Shown one piece after another: positions 26,229-33,841 of a DNA stretch of 64,000 bases. Both the position numbers and the translations under genes were made by a program. Origin of the DNA: an uncultured Desulfobacter sp. (lineage in GTDB: Bacteria > Desulfobacterota > Desulfobacteria > Desulfobacterales > Desulfobacteraceae); assembly GCF_963664415.1 (NCBI RefSeq), contig NZ_OY761445.1:248001-312000 (forward strand). Reading direction: 5' to 3'. Under the pieces are notes generated by a model. It had not been told where the DNA came from, did not search any database, and saw only the letters and a program-made list of their open reading frames with translations. Within the stretch, counting starts at the first letter, position 1, and each line of letters starts with the position of its first letter.

Positions 26229-28922
26229 TCACAGCCAGTTCGCCTCCCGCAGATCAAATCTGCGGTTGTTCAGGGTCTGGAGGAATTGTTCAAACTCCCC
26301 GGCCGGGATAGGACGACTAAAGTAGTAGCCCTGGATCTCGTCGCAGGCATGGTTGCTCAGAAATTCCACCTGCTGCAGCTCCTCCACCCCCTCGGCAATC
26401 ACCTTGAGATTCAGGCTGTGGCCGAGGGAGATGACCGCCTCGGCGATGCTGCTGTCCTCCAAACTGCCCGGCAGCTCGTTTACAAAGGATCTGTCGATTT
26501 TGAGACGGGTCACGGGAAATCGCTTAAGGGCGCTGAGACTGGAGTAACCGGTGCCGAAATCGTCAATGGATAGCTGCACCCCCATATCGTTGAGTTTATT
26601 CATGGTTTCAACAGCTTGCTGCGGATCCTTCATCACCAGGCTTTCGGTCAGTTCAAGCTCAAGATAGCAAGCTTCCAGTCCGCTGACCTCGAGTGCCTTC
26701 GCAACGCGCTCGGGAAGGTCCTCTTCATGAAACTGGCGCGGCGACACGTTGACCGACACGCAGACCTGCGCCATCCCGGCATCCTGCCAGGTCTTGTTCT
26801 GCTTGCAGGCGGTATGCAGCACCCAGTCGCCGATCGGGACGATCAGGCCGCTCGACTCCGCCAGTTGGATGAACCTGGCCGGCGGGATTAAACCGAGTTT
26901 GGGGTGCTGCCAGCGCAGTAGCGCCTCCATGCCGATGATGGTCTGCGAGTTCAAACCATACTGGGCCTGGTAGTACAACACCAGTTCGTTGTTTTCCAAG
27001 GCATGGCGCAATTCCTCTTGCAGCATCAAGCGGCTCTGCGCCTCGCTGTCCATTTCGTGGCAGAAGGTTTGGTAATTGTTGCGGCCCAGTTCCTTAGCGC
27101 GGTACATGGCGGTATCGGCATTGCGCAGCAGGGTTTCCATATCATCGCCGTCCTGCGGATAAGTAGCCATGCCCATGCTGCAGGTGACCCTCAGATCATG
27201 CCCGGAAAGATGAATCGGGCGGACAATCGCTTCGCGCATCTTTTTCATGAACTGCTCGCCTACCTGTGTTGGGGTAGGGATATCGTAAAGGATGACGATA
27301 AACTCATCCCCCCCCTGACGCACAACGGTATCGGTGCGCCGGACCGATTCCTTCAGACGCTGGGCCACAACCTTCAGCAGCTCGTCCCCGCATTTGTGGC
27401 CAAGGCTGTCGTTGATCAGCTTAAAGTGATCCAGATCTATAAAAATCACGGAGAGTTGCCGCTTGTAGCGCTGTGCCATCAATAGTGCAAGGTTGAGTCG
27501 ATCTTCCAGCAGCGCCCGGTTCGGCAACCCGGTCAGCGCATCATGATAGGCCATGAACTGGATCCGCTCATCTGTCTGCTGGCGCTCAATAGCAATGGCG
27601 GCAATGCGGGTGGCCATATCGACGACCTGCATGTCGATCCGGTTTCGCTTGACCGATTTGCGGAAATAGAGGGTCAAAACGCCGGCAAGCTTTCCCTGGG
27701 AGGCCAGTATCGGTGTCGACAGACAGGCCCCCCGGAGACCATGCGGTACTCCCAGCTTGCAATAATCCGCCCATTGCTTCGCTTGTGTCATATCGTCGAC
27801 CCAGATCGACTTGCGCTGACAGGCGGCGGCACCGTTGGGGCTGCTGTCCTCGGCGATGGGCTCGCCTTTGGGGTAACACTTTTTATATTCGAGATACAGG
27901 GCTTCCGGAAATTCTGAGCCGGCACTCAGGTTAAGCCATTGTTCCCCCTCAACCAAAAAAATCGCGGCCAGAACATCATCCATCTGCGACCCAACCAGAC
28001 GGATCAGGCTGCTAAGCACCTCATCCAGAGGCGTGTCCTTCACCAGCATCTCAAACAGTTGCCCCTGGCCGGAACGTAGTGCTTCGCTGCTTTTCCGCTG
28101 CTCAATATCATGGATGACGAGGATTTCCCCTTGTGACGGAGAATCCCGGTCTATCGCCGTCACAATGGTCTCACCCCAGAAGCGACTGCCGTCGCGGCGG
28201 CGATAACGAATGTCCGAGGCTCCCTCCTCTGGTTTGACAAAGGCCTGGCCGCAGGTATCAGTGGCGGAATCCTCGGCAGGCTCAATGGCATAGAGGTTTT
28301 CAAGGGTCTCCCCCTCAAGGGCATCCATCTCGTAGCCGAGCAGCGACGCCAGCTTCTGGTTGCAGCGCATGAGCCGCCGATCCTGCAAAAAAGCGATTCC
28401 CACGCCGGCATGTTCCAGCAACCGCTGCTGCTCCTGCAGGGTCTTGCACAGGGCCGCTTCAGCCTGCTTGCGGCTCCGGACCTCCTCCTGCAGTTGCCGG
28501 TTCCGTTCGATCAGTTGCCGCTGCATGGTGCACAGCTTCAGATGGGTGTTGATCCGGGCGACCACTTCCTCAATCTGAAACGGTTTGGTGATATAATCGA
28601 CGCCACCGGCGTCAAATCCCTTCAATTTATTTCTGGTTTCGGTCAACGCGGTCATAAATATCACCGGGATATCTCGGGTGCGCTCATCCTCCTTGAGTTT
28701 GCTGCAGACCTCAAACCCGTCCATGCCCGGCATCATCACATCGAGCAGGATAATATCCGGCAGCACGTAGCCGGCGCGCTGGATGCCTTCCTCGCCATCC
28801 TGGGCAACGACTACCTGAAAACGCTGCTCATCTAACTGTTCGACCAGAACACCCAGATTGGCCGGTGTATCGTCGACAATTAATATAGTCTGCTGTCCAT
28901 GTAACAAGGTGTCTGAATTCAT
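26229..28922 (-). CDS. REC-PAS-GAF-GGDEF-EAL protein (c-di-GMP turnover response regulator)
   Basis: An 897-aa protein. Receiver domain at about 12-130 (phospho-Asp in ILLDVMMPGMDGFEV), short coiled coil, PAS at about 170-280, GAF at about 290-450, GGDEF at about 465-620 with intact VRQGGDEFIVIL, and EAL at about 640-885 with MEALLRWQHP and DDFGTGYSSLSALKRFP. Both active-site motifs look competent, so it could make or degrade c-di-GMP depending on input. The start overlaps the upstream kinase stop (ATGA), so the kinase is its likely phosphodonor. EAL proteins of this layout are cytoplasmic. Confidence 0.92.
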   Translation of the reverse strand: MNSDTLLHGQQTILIVDDTPANLGVLVEQLDEQRFQVVVAQDGEEGIQRAGYVLPDIILLDVMMPGMDGFEVCSKLKEDERTRDIPVIFMTALTETRNKLKGFDAGGVDYITKPFQIEEVVARINTHLKLCTMQRQLIERNRQLQEEVRSRKQAEAALCKTLQEQQRLLEHAGVGIAFLQDRRLMRCNQKLASLLGYEMDALEGETLENLYAIEPAEDSATDTCGQAFVKPEEGASDIRYRRRDGSRFWGETIVTAIDRDSPSQGEILVIHDIEQRKSSEALRSGQGQLFEMLVKDTPLDEVLSSLIRLVGSQMDDVLAAIFLVEGEQWLNLSAGSEFPEALYLEYKKCYPKGEPIAEDSSPNGAAACQRKSIWVDDMTQAKQWADYCKLGVPHGLRGACLSTPILASQGKLAGVLTLYFRKSVKRNRIDMQVVDMATRIAAIAIERQQTDERIQFMAYHDALTGLPNRALLEDRLNLALLMAQRYKRQLSVIFIDLDHFKLINDSLGHKCGDELLKVVAQRLKESVRRTDTVVRQGGDEFIVILYDIPTPTQVGEQFMKKMREAIVRPIHLSGHDLRVTCSMGMATYPQDGDDMETLLRNADTAMYRAKELGRNNYQTFCHEMDSEAQSRLMLQEELRHALENNELVLYYQAQYGLNSQTIIGMEALLRWQHPKLGLIPPARFIQLAESSGLIVPIGDWVLHTACKQNKTWQDAGMAQVCVSVNVSPRQFHEEDLPERVAKALEVSGLEACYLELELTESLVMKDPQQAVETMNKLNDMGVQLSIDDFGTGYSSLSALKRFPVTRLKIDRSFVNELPGSLEDSSIAEAVISLGHSLNLKVIAEGVEELQQVEFLSNHACDEIQGYYFSRPIPAGEFEQFLQTLNNRRFDLREANWL

Positions 28923-31195
28923 AAGGAGGTCCTTTCCAAGTGGGTTTCCACCAACGCCAAGATCGCTTTGGATTGAAAGGCTTTCGTCAGCTCGATTAGC
29001 TTGTCGGCAAAGGGGTGGTAGCCGTTGTCCTGTTGGTTCAATTTGTCCGCCCAGCGGCGGATCTCGCGCATGTTACCCATCAACGCCAGACGGTGGAGAT
29101 CCTCAAGCTGTGGTGGCGACGGTAACATCCAATCGGACTCGTCTGGCGTTGTAACAGGCGCCATCCGGTCCGCTTGCTCACGAACTGTCCATTGCAGCCT
29201 GAGTTGTTCGCCGATCTGCTTCAGGAGGCGTTCACGCTCGACCGGTTTGCTGACAAAACCGTTGGCACCGGCGGCACGCCCCTGGACCAGCTCGTTGTCG
29301 GTGGTGCTGGCTGAAACGATGATCACCGGAACCGCCTGTTGCTCTGGCCGCCGCCGCAGCCGGCGCGTGGCCTCAAGGCCATCGAGCACCGGCATCACCA
29401 CATCCATCAGGATTAGGTCCGGTCGCCGGGCCTCGGCCTGTTTGAGCCCCTCCTCGCCGTCGCCGGCCTCTGTCGTTTCAAATCCCAGCGCTCCCAGCAT
29501 ATCGACCAGCATTTTCCGGTTGGCCAGGACGTCGTCAACGATCAGAATGCGTTTTCGCGGACCCTCATAACCCGTGATGTCTTTATGGATGATAGCGGCG
29601 GCATCCTCAACTTCGACGACCGGCAGGTTCAACTCGAAACTGAACAGGCTGCCGACTCCCGGGGTGCTGCTGACCTGGATATCGCCGCCCATCTGTTTGA
29701 TGAGCTGGCGACTGACCGCCAGCCCCAGGCCGGTGCCGCCGGCGCGGCGCTTGATATCCCCCACCTGTTCAAACGGCTGAAAGATGGGTTCCATTTGCTC
29801 AGGCTCCATACCGACACCGCTATCCTCCACCGTAAACACCAGTCGCGCCATCTCATCCCCCCCGGGCTTTGCCCTCACCCGCAACCGCACCTGGCCGGAA
29901 TCAGTAAATTTTACCGCGTTGCCCAGCAGATTCAACAACACCTGGCGCAGCCGTTTTTCGTCCAGCAGCACCGCCTGCGGCAACCGCGGAGAAAGATCAA
30001 AAGACAAGGTCAACCCTTTCTGCTCCGCCTTGACACGTATGATATCGGCTATGGTCCACAGGCCGGTGGCAAGTTTGAAGGGCTCGGGAAATATTTCCAG
30101 CTTGCCGGCTTCGATCTTTGACAGGTCGAGCAGATCGTTGATCAACGTCAGCAGATGCTGACCGCTCTGTGAAATGGTGGCAAGGCTCCCCTGCTGCCGC
30201 TCGCTGAGATCCGGCTCCCGCGACAGGATTTGGGTATAACCGAGAATGGCGTTGAGCGGGGTGCGCAGTTCGTGGCTCATGTTGGCCAGGAATTCAGACT
30301 TGGCGCGGGTGGCCGCTTCGGCCTGAAGACGTGCTTTCTCCAGTTCAACAGCCTGGTCCTCCAGCTCTTTGGTTTTGTGCTGCAAGGCCTCGGTTCGTTC
30401 GAGCACCCGGCCCTCCAGCTCTTCGTTTAAACGGATAACCTTTTCCTCAGCTTTTCTCTTTTCGTAAATTTCCTGTTTCAACTTGGTATTGATTTGGGTG
30501 AGTTTTTCTTCCCGCTCTTTTATTTTGTAGGACATTTCTTTGAATTTGGAAATGATGACAGCGATCTCCTCTTGTTTTGCATGCTGGAATTGATATTCAT
30601 AATCCCCTTTTGATACTTTTTCTATACCTGTAATCAGCTGGCTTAAAGGTTTTTGGAGAGTTCTGCGTATCACAAACCCGGTTACTATCATTAAAATACA
30701 AAAAATAACACCCACCGTGGTCAAAACGGTGGTCAGCAGATTTTGGTTGTGTCCTTTTAGGGGACGAATTGTTATGCCTAATTTAATCGTACCGATGGTT
30801 TTCCCTTCATAAACGATTATTGCTTCTTGTTCAATAACATCTAATTCATTTTCATTTATATTTTCATAGTGGAATAATACATTACGTTTATTGTTTCTAA
30901 TCTCAAGGCTGGCAAGGAAATTATTCTGAATAAAGGATTTGCAGATAAGGGAAATGCTTTCCTCGTCATAAGTCCAGAGGGGTAAGGAAAGGCGTTGCTG
31001 TAACGACGTAATCGATTTTTTAGCGTTGAGCATATATAAACGACTGCTACGTCTGGAGAGCACCGTGTACCCCAAACTAACCAGGAGAATTGTGGCTATC
31101 AGCACAACGGCTATCTGGTAAATGACCATGTCCCTGGTGAGCGTTCTCCCCCAAAAACGAAAGGGAGGGCGGAAGATGCTTTTATCATCGTTCAT
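28919..31195 (-). CDS. membrane hybrid histidine kinase
   Basis: A 758-aa protein: transmembrane helix at about 22-46, periplasmic sensor of about 110 residues, second helix at about 155-178 (TVGVIFCILMIVTGFVI), HAMP, long coiled coil, HisKA with SHELRTPLNAIL, HATPase (NLLGNAVKFTDSG, GTGLGLAVS), receiver (LILMDVVMPVLDGLEATRR) and a C-terminal helical tail. Overlaps the GGDEF-EAL gene by 4 bases and follows the solute-binding protein gene by 55 bases, so the binding protein probably delivers the signal. A decayed copy of its last 26 codons lies at 33536-33613. Confidence 0.92.
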   Translation of the reverse strand: MNDDKSIFRPPFRFWGRTLTRDMVIYQIAVVLIATILLVSLGYTVLSRRSSRLYMLNAKKSITSLQQRLSLPLWTYDEESISLICKSFIQNNFLASLEIRNNKRNVLFHYENINENELDVIEQEAIIVYEGKTIGTIKLGITIRPLKGHNQNLLTTVLTTVGVIFCILMIVTGFVIRRTLQKPLSQLITGIEKVSKGDYEYQFQHAKQEEIAVIISKFKEMSYKIKEREEKLTQINTKLKQEIYEKRKAEEKVIRLNEELEGRVLERTEALQHKTKELEDQAVELEKARLQAEAATRAKSEFLANMSHELRTPLNAILGYTQILSREPDLSERQQGSLATISQSGQHLLTLINDLLDLSKIEAGKLEIFPEPFKLATGLWTIADIIRVKAEQKGLTLSFDLSPRLPQAVLLDEKRLRQVLLNLLGNAVKFTDSGQVRLRVRAKPGGDEMARLVFTVEDSGVGMEPEQMEPIFQPFEQVGDIKRRAGGTGLGLAVSRQLIKQMGGDIQVSSTPGVGSLFSFELNLPVVEVEDAAAIIHKDITGYEGPRKRILIVDDVLANRKMLVDMLGALGFETTEAGDGEEGLKQAEARRPDLILMDVVMPVLDGLEATRRLRRRPEQQAVPVIIVSASTTDNELVQGRAAGANGFVSKPVERERLLKQIGEQLRLQWTVREQADRMAPVTTPDESDWMLPSPPQLEDLHRLALMGNMREIRRWADKLNQQDNGYHPFADKLIELTKAFQSKAILALVETHLERTSL

Positions 31196-31250
31196 AAGAA
31201 TGTTGATCCCAAAGTAGAATGGCTATTTTACCCGATTCATTTCGTACTTT

Positions 31251-32036
31251 TTATCTATAGTGGGAGACGATTTTTTCTATTTCACCATTTTCAACAAGAT
31301 CCCTGTAGGCGTCTTCCAAGCGATCCGCAATATTCTTTGGTGTCTTGATATTTAATACAAAAAATCGGGAACTTCCTTCTTCATACTGAAAGGCCTTCTC
31401 GATATCGGCAAAGGTAAACTTATTTGACTCCGTTTCTAAGGATAGCTGTTTAAGAGACCAAGCGACCACAAGATCTTCATTTAAAATAAGGTCTGCTCTT
31501 CCGCTCTGGAGCATCTTAAGTACCTGCTCATCGGTGGTGGCTTGTGTTACTTTGCCACCATCTTTTATAAAATGCGTCGTTGCCTTGTATCCTCTGACTG
31601 CCGCTACCTTGTATTGAAACAGGTCATTGAGGTTGTTGATTTTAATATCTTTTCGCTCCTTCAACTTAAAAAACGAAATACTACGCTTGCTTATTTCTCC
31701 TATCCAGTGAAAAAAAGGTTCTCTTTCTTTACTGCGCGCACAAGGAAATAGCAGTGTATATGGTTCATTTTTCGCCGTTTCAAGGGCTCGTTTCCAAGGC
31801 AGTCGTTGGATGGAAAAGGGCTGGCCTGATTTTTCAAGCACAGCTTTTACAATTTCATACCCCAAGCCTTGATGGCCCATTTGTTCACCTTCAAAACTGA
31901 ATGGGGGAAAATCAGCAGTTACCACAGAAAGTGAATAAGACGGTAATGGACTTTCTGTTTCTGCATAAGCTTGAGTGAAAAAAAACAGAAAAGCTGCCAT
32001 CAATGTCATTAACTTAACGGAGCGGCTGGTATCCAT
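31251..32036 (-). CDS. periplasmic solute-binding protein (family 3), start recreated by an IS
   Basis: A 261-aa SBP_bac_3 protein (SLSVVTADFPPFSFEGEQMG, GLGYEIVKAVLEKSG, ADLILNEDLVVAWS), the amino-acid/signal binding type. The current start ATG 32036 lies inside the adjoining IS4-type element: the first 12 codons (MDTSRSVKLMTL) come from the element's end, followed by native MAAFLFFFTQAYA. The pre-insertion start is at 33539 beyond the element. The new N-terminus still has positive charges and a hydrophobic core, so export is plausible. It probably presents ligand to the downstream kinase. Confidence 0.85.
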   Translation of the reverse strand: MDTSRSVKLMTLMAAFLFFFTQAYAETESPLPSYSLSVVTADFPPFSFEGEQMGHQGLGYEIVKAVLEKSGQPFSIQRLPWKRALETAKNEPYTLLFPCARSKEREPFFHWIGEISKRSISFFKLKERKDIKINNLNDLFQYKVAAVRGYKATTHFIKDGGKVTQATTDEQVLKMLQSGRADLILNEDLVVAWSLKQLSLETESNKFTFADIEKAFQYEEGSSRFFVLNIKTPKNIADRLEDAYRDLVENGEIEKIVSHYR

Positions 32037-33496
32037 AGTGGAAACGGCTACCCCTTTTATTAAAATTTCTCGGATATTTACGACCCGGCCTTACAGGCTC
32101 AATAGTTTTTACCACTATCTCATGAATATCGGATATCAACTTGGTCACGGCCTCTAAAGGCTTGAGAAACAAGAGAGGGATCACATCCTTCACTTTTGAC
32201 AAAGCCTGGGCAAAATTTCTTTGATATCGATAAATACAATTTTCGGTATTTTTGTCAATTACGGCCTGAGTCGGGTATATCAACGCCGAGACCAGGTTCT
32301 TTGAAAACACTTTAGCATGAAAATCCTGATACACTGAAAGAACCGATTTGCCGGAGAAGTTTTCTATTTCAATCCATTGTTTCATTGTTTTGTAATCTTC
32401 TTCCACAGGCCATCTAAGATGATAAAGTTCTGCAAATAGTTCATATGGGTGACTCTGTGAATCAAGCAAGGAGGTTATCAGAATTTCTGATTCTCCGGTA
32501 TCCAGTTCCACACGGATTAATCTCAATTTCAAGGGTATGAGATCCAATCCCATCTCTTTACAAGGTTTGGCTGAGCTTGGAAATGCGGATAAAGATATGA
32601 TTTTTTCTTTTTTGCCTGAATTATAGAACTGACGCACCACTTTCCACCTTTTGCGCTGAATGCGAGCACAAAAATCAGCACCACGGGACAAAATGAGATT
32701 AAAAAGCCAATAGGCCGGGTAACCTCGATCAAGGAGGACTAAGTCGTTTGGCATTAAATTCAGAAAATGAAATGCTGCCAACTCCCGTTCACCAACGCTT
32801 TTGGATTCAATAATGGCATCCACTGAGATTTTATTTAAAGGATCAAACATCTGTGAGACTCTTGCCATGGGGCATTTATCCCCCTGTCTTGGATTCCAGG
32901 CTCCGAAATGTGTAGATATGGCCTCTATCCGAGGTAAACGAACAGTTGTTCCGTCTATGGCAAGCAGGTTAAACCCGTGCCATTGCTCTGGCTTAAAGTT
33001 TTCATAAAAGTAGCTGGTCAAACGCATATTGAGGTTTATGAAAGCTTCATATTTCAGTTTCATCCTTGCTTTAGCCAAAGCGGCTTTGGAAACAACTCGT
33101 TTGACCACTTCAAATCCAAAAATTGATTTAAAGAAATGATCAAGTTCGTCCTGATATGAGCCTTTAACCATATTCATGAGAAAGAATATCAAGGTTGAAA
33201 AGGTAAGTTTTCGTTTGCGGATAAAATCGGTTGGACTTTGGCGATGTTGCTTGATAAATTGATCAGAATTGATGATTTCTTGAAGAAATTCGATCAACCC
33301 GGCACAGATATTGGAAATCAGATTCCGTGCCAGCGTTGTTAAATTTGTTAAAAAATTTCGGCATGATATGCTCCTTTCTTTTTGATAACTCGCAACTATT
33401 ATTAGAATTGAGTATATCATGTCGATCTTAAAATCTCAATATTTATATATAATTTCAATTAGTTAAGCTATATGTGTTCTTAAGTTAATGACATTG
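32001..33496 (-). mobile_element. complete IS4-family element, 1496 bp
   Basis: Perfect 17-bp inverted repeats (CAATGTCATTAACTTAA at 32001-32017, complement at 33480-33496) flanked by a 10-bp duplication AAGCTGCCAT (31991-32000 and 33497-33506). It is inserted in the signal-peptide codons of the solute-binding protein. Removing the element plus one duplication restores a frame starting MKQIRPKCIIAMAAFLFFF. Confidence 0.95.
32014..33420 (-). CDS. IS4-family transposase
   Basis: A 468-aa DDE transposase. Catalytic Asp in LLAIDGTTVRLPR, second Asp in LVLLDRGYPAYWL, and the Y-(2)-R-(3)-E-(6)-K signature in LYHLRWPVEEDYKTMKQW. The N-terminal helical region is typical. The stop codon lies inside the left inverted repeat. 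The start may be a later codon than 33420. No frameshift is seen, so it appears functional. Confidence 0.92.
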   Translation of the reverse strand: MIYSILIIVASYQKERSISCRNFLTNLTTLARNLISNICAGLIEFLQEIINSDQFIKQHRQSPTDFIRKRKLTFSTLIFFLMNMVKGSYQDELDHFFKSIFGFEVVKRVVSKAALAKARMKLKYEAFINLNMRLTSYFYENFKPEQWHGFNLLAIDGTTVRLPRIEAISTHFGAWNPRQGDKCPMARVSQMFDPLNKISVDAIIESKSVGERELAAFHFLNLMPNDLVLLDRGYPAYWLFNLILSRGADFCARIQRKRWKVVRQFYNSGKKEKIISLSAFPSSAKPCKEMGLDLIPLKLRLIRVELDTGESEILITSLLDSQSHPYELFAELYHLRWPVEEDYKTMKQWIEIENFSGKSVLSVYQDFHAKVFSKNLVSALIYPTQAVIDKNTENCIYRYQRNFAQALSKVKDVIPLLFLKPLEAVTKLISDIHEIVVKTIEPVRPGRKYPRNFNKRGSRFHYGYQPLR

Positions 33497-33535
33497 AAGC
33501 TGCCATTGCTATGATGCATTTCGGTCGGATTTGTT

Positions 33536-33613
33536 TCATACGGTTGGTTTCCTTTCCAAATGTTTTTCCACCAGTATTAAGATCACGTTGGATTAAAAGG
33601 CTTTCGTCAGCTC
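33536..33613 (-). pseudogene. decayed 3' end of a second hybrid kinase gene
   Basis: Reading the minus strand, ELTKAF, a stop, then SNVILILVEKHLER aligns with the last residues of the kinase at 28919-31195 (ELTKAFQSKAILALVETHLER). Its final TGA overlaps the original ATG of the solute-binding protein at 33539. This is the tail of a lost upstream paralogue of the kinase. Confidence 0.8.
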
Positions 33614-33841
33614 ATAGGGGGGGGGGGGGAATCTGATATGTTATGTTTGTATCAGGAGGGGCAAACTTAAGTCAAGGCAAAAAACAAGGCCTGAAAAATT
33701 GGAGAAAAAATAGCTTGATATCATTTGTTATATTTTCCCAACCGTTTTGTGGTGTTTGGTATCCAATTTAAGAATAACCAACAACAAAAAAAGGAGATGC
33801 ATCATGAACCCATAATCTAAAAAAATACAACTTAATAACCC
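33614..33841. other. intergenic remnant with a 13-G run
   Basis: A run of 13 G at 33617-33629 marks the end of the kinase remnant. Beyond it, AAAGGAG at 33792 precedes an ATG that opens only three codons, the leftover start of a lost plus-strand gene. No intact gene. Confidence 0.45.
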
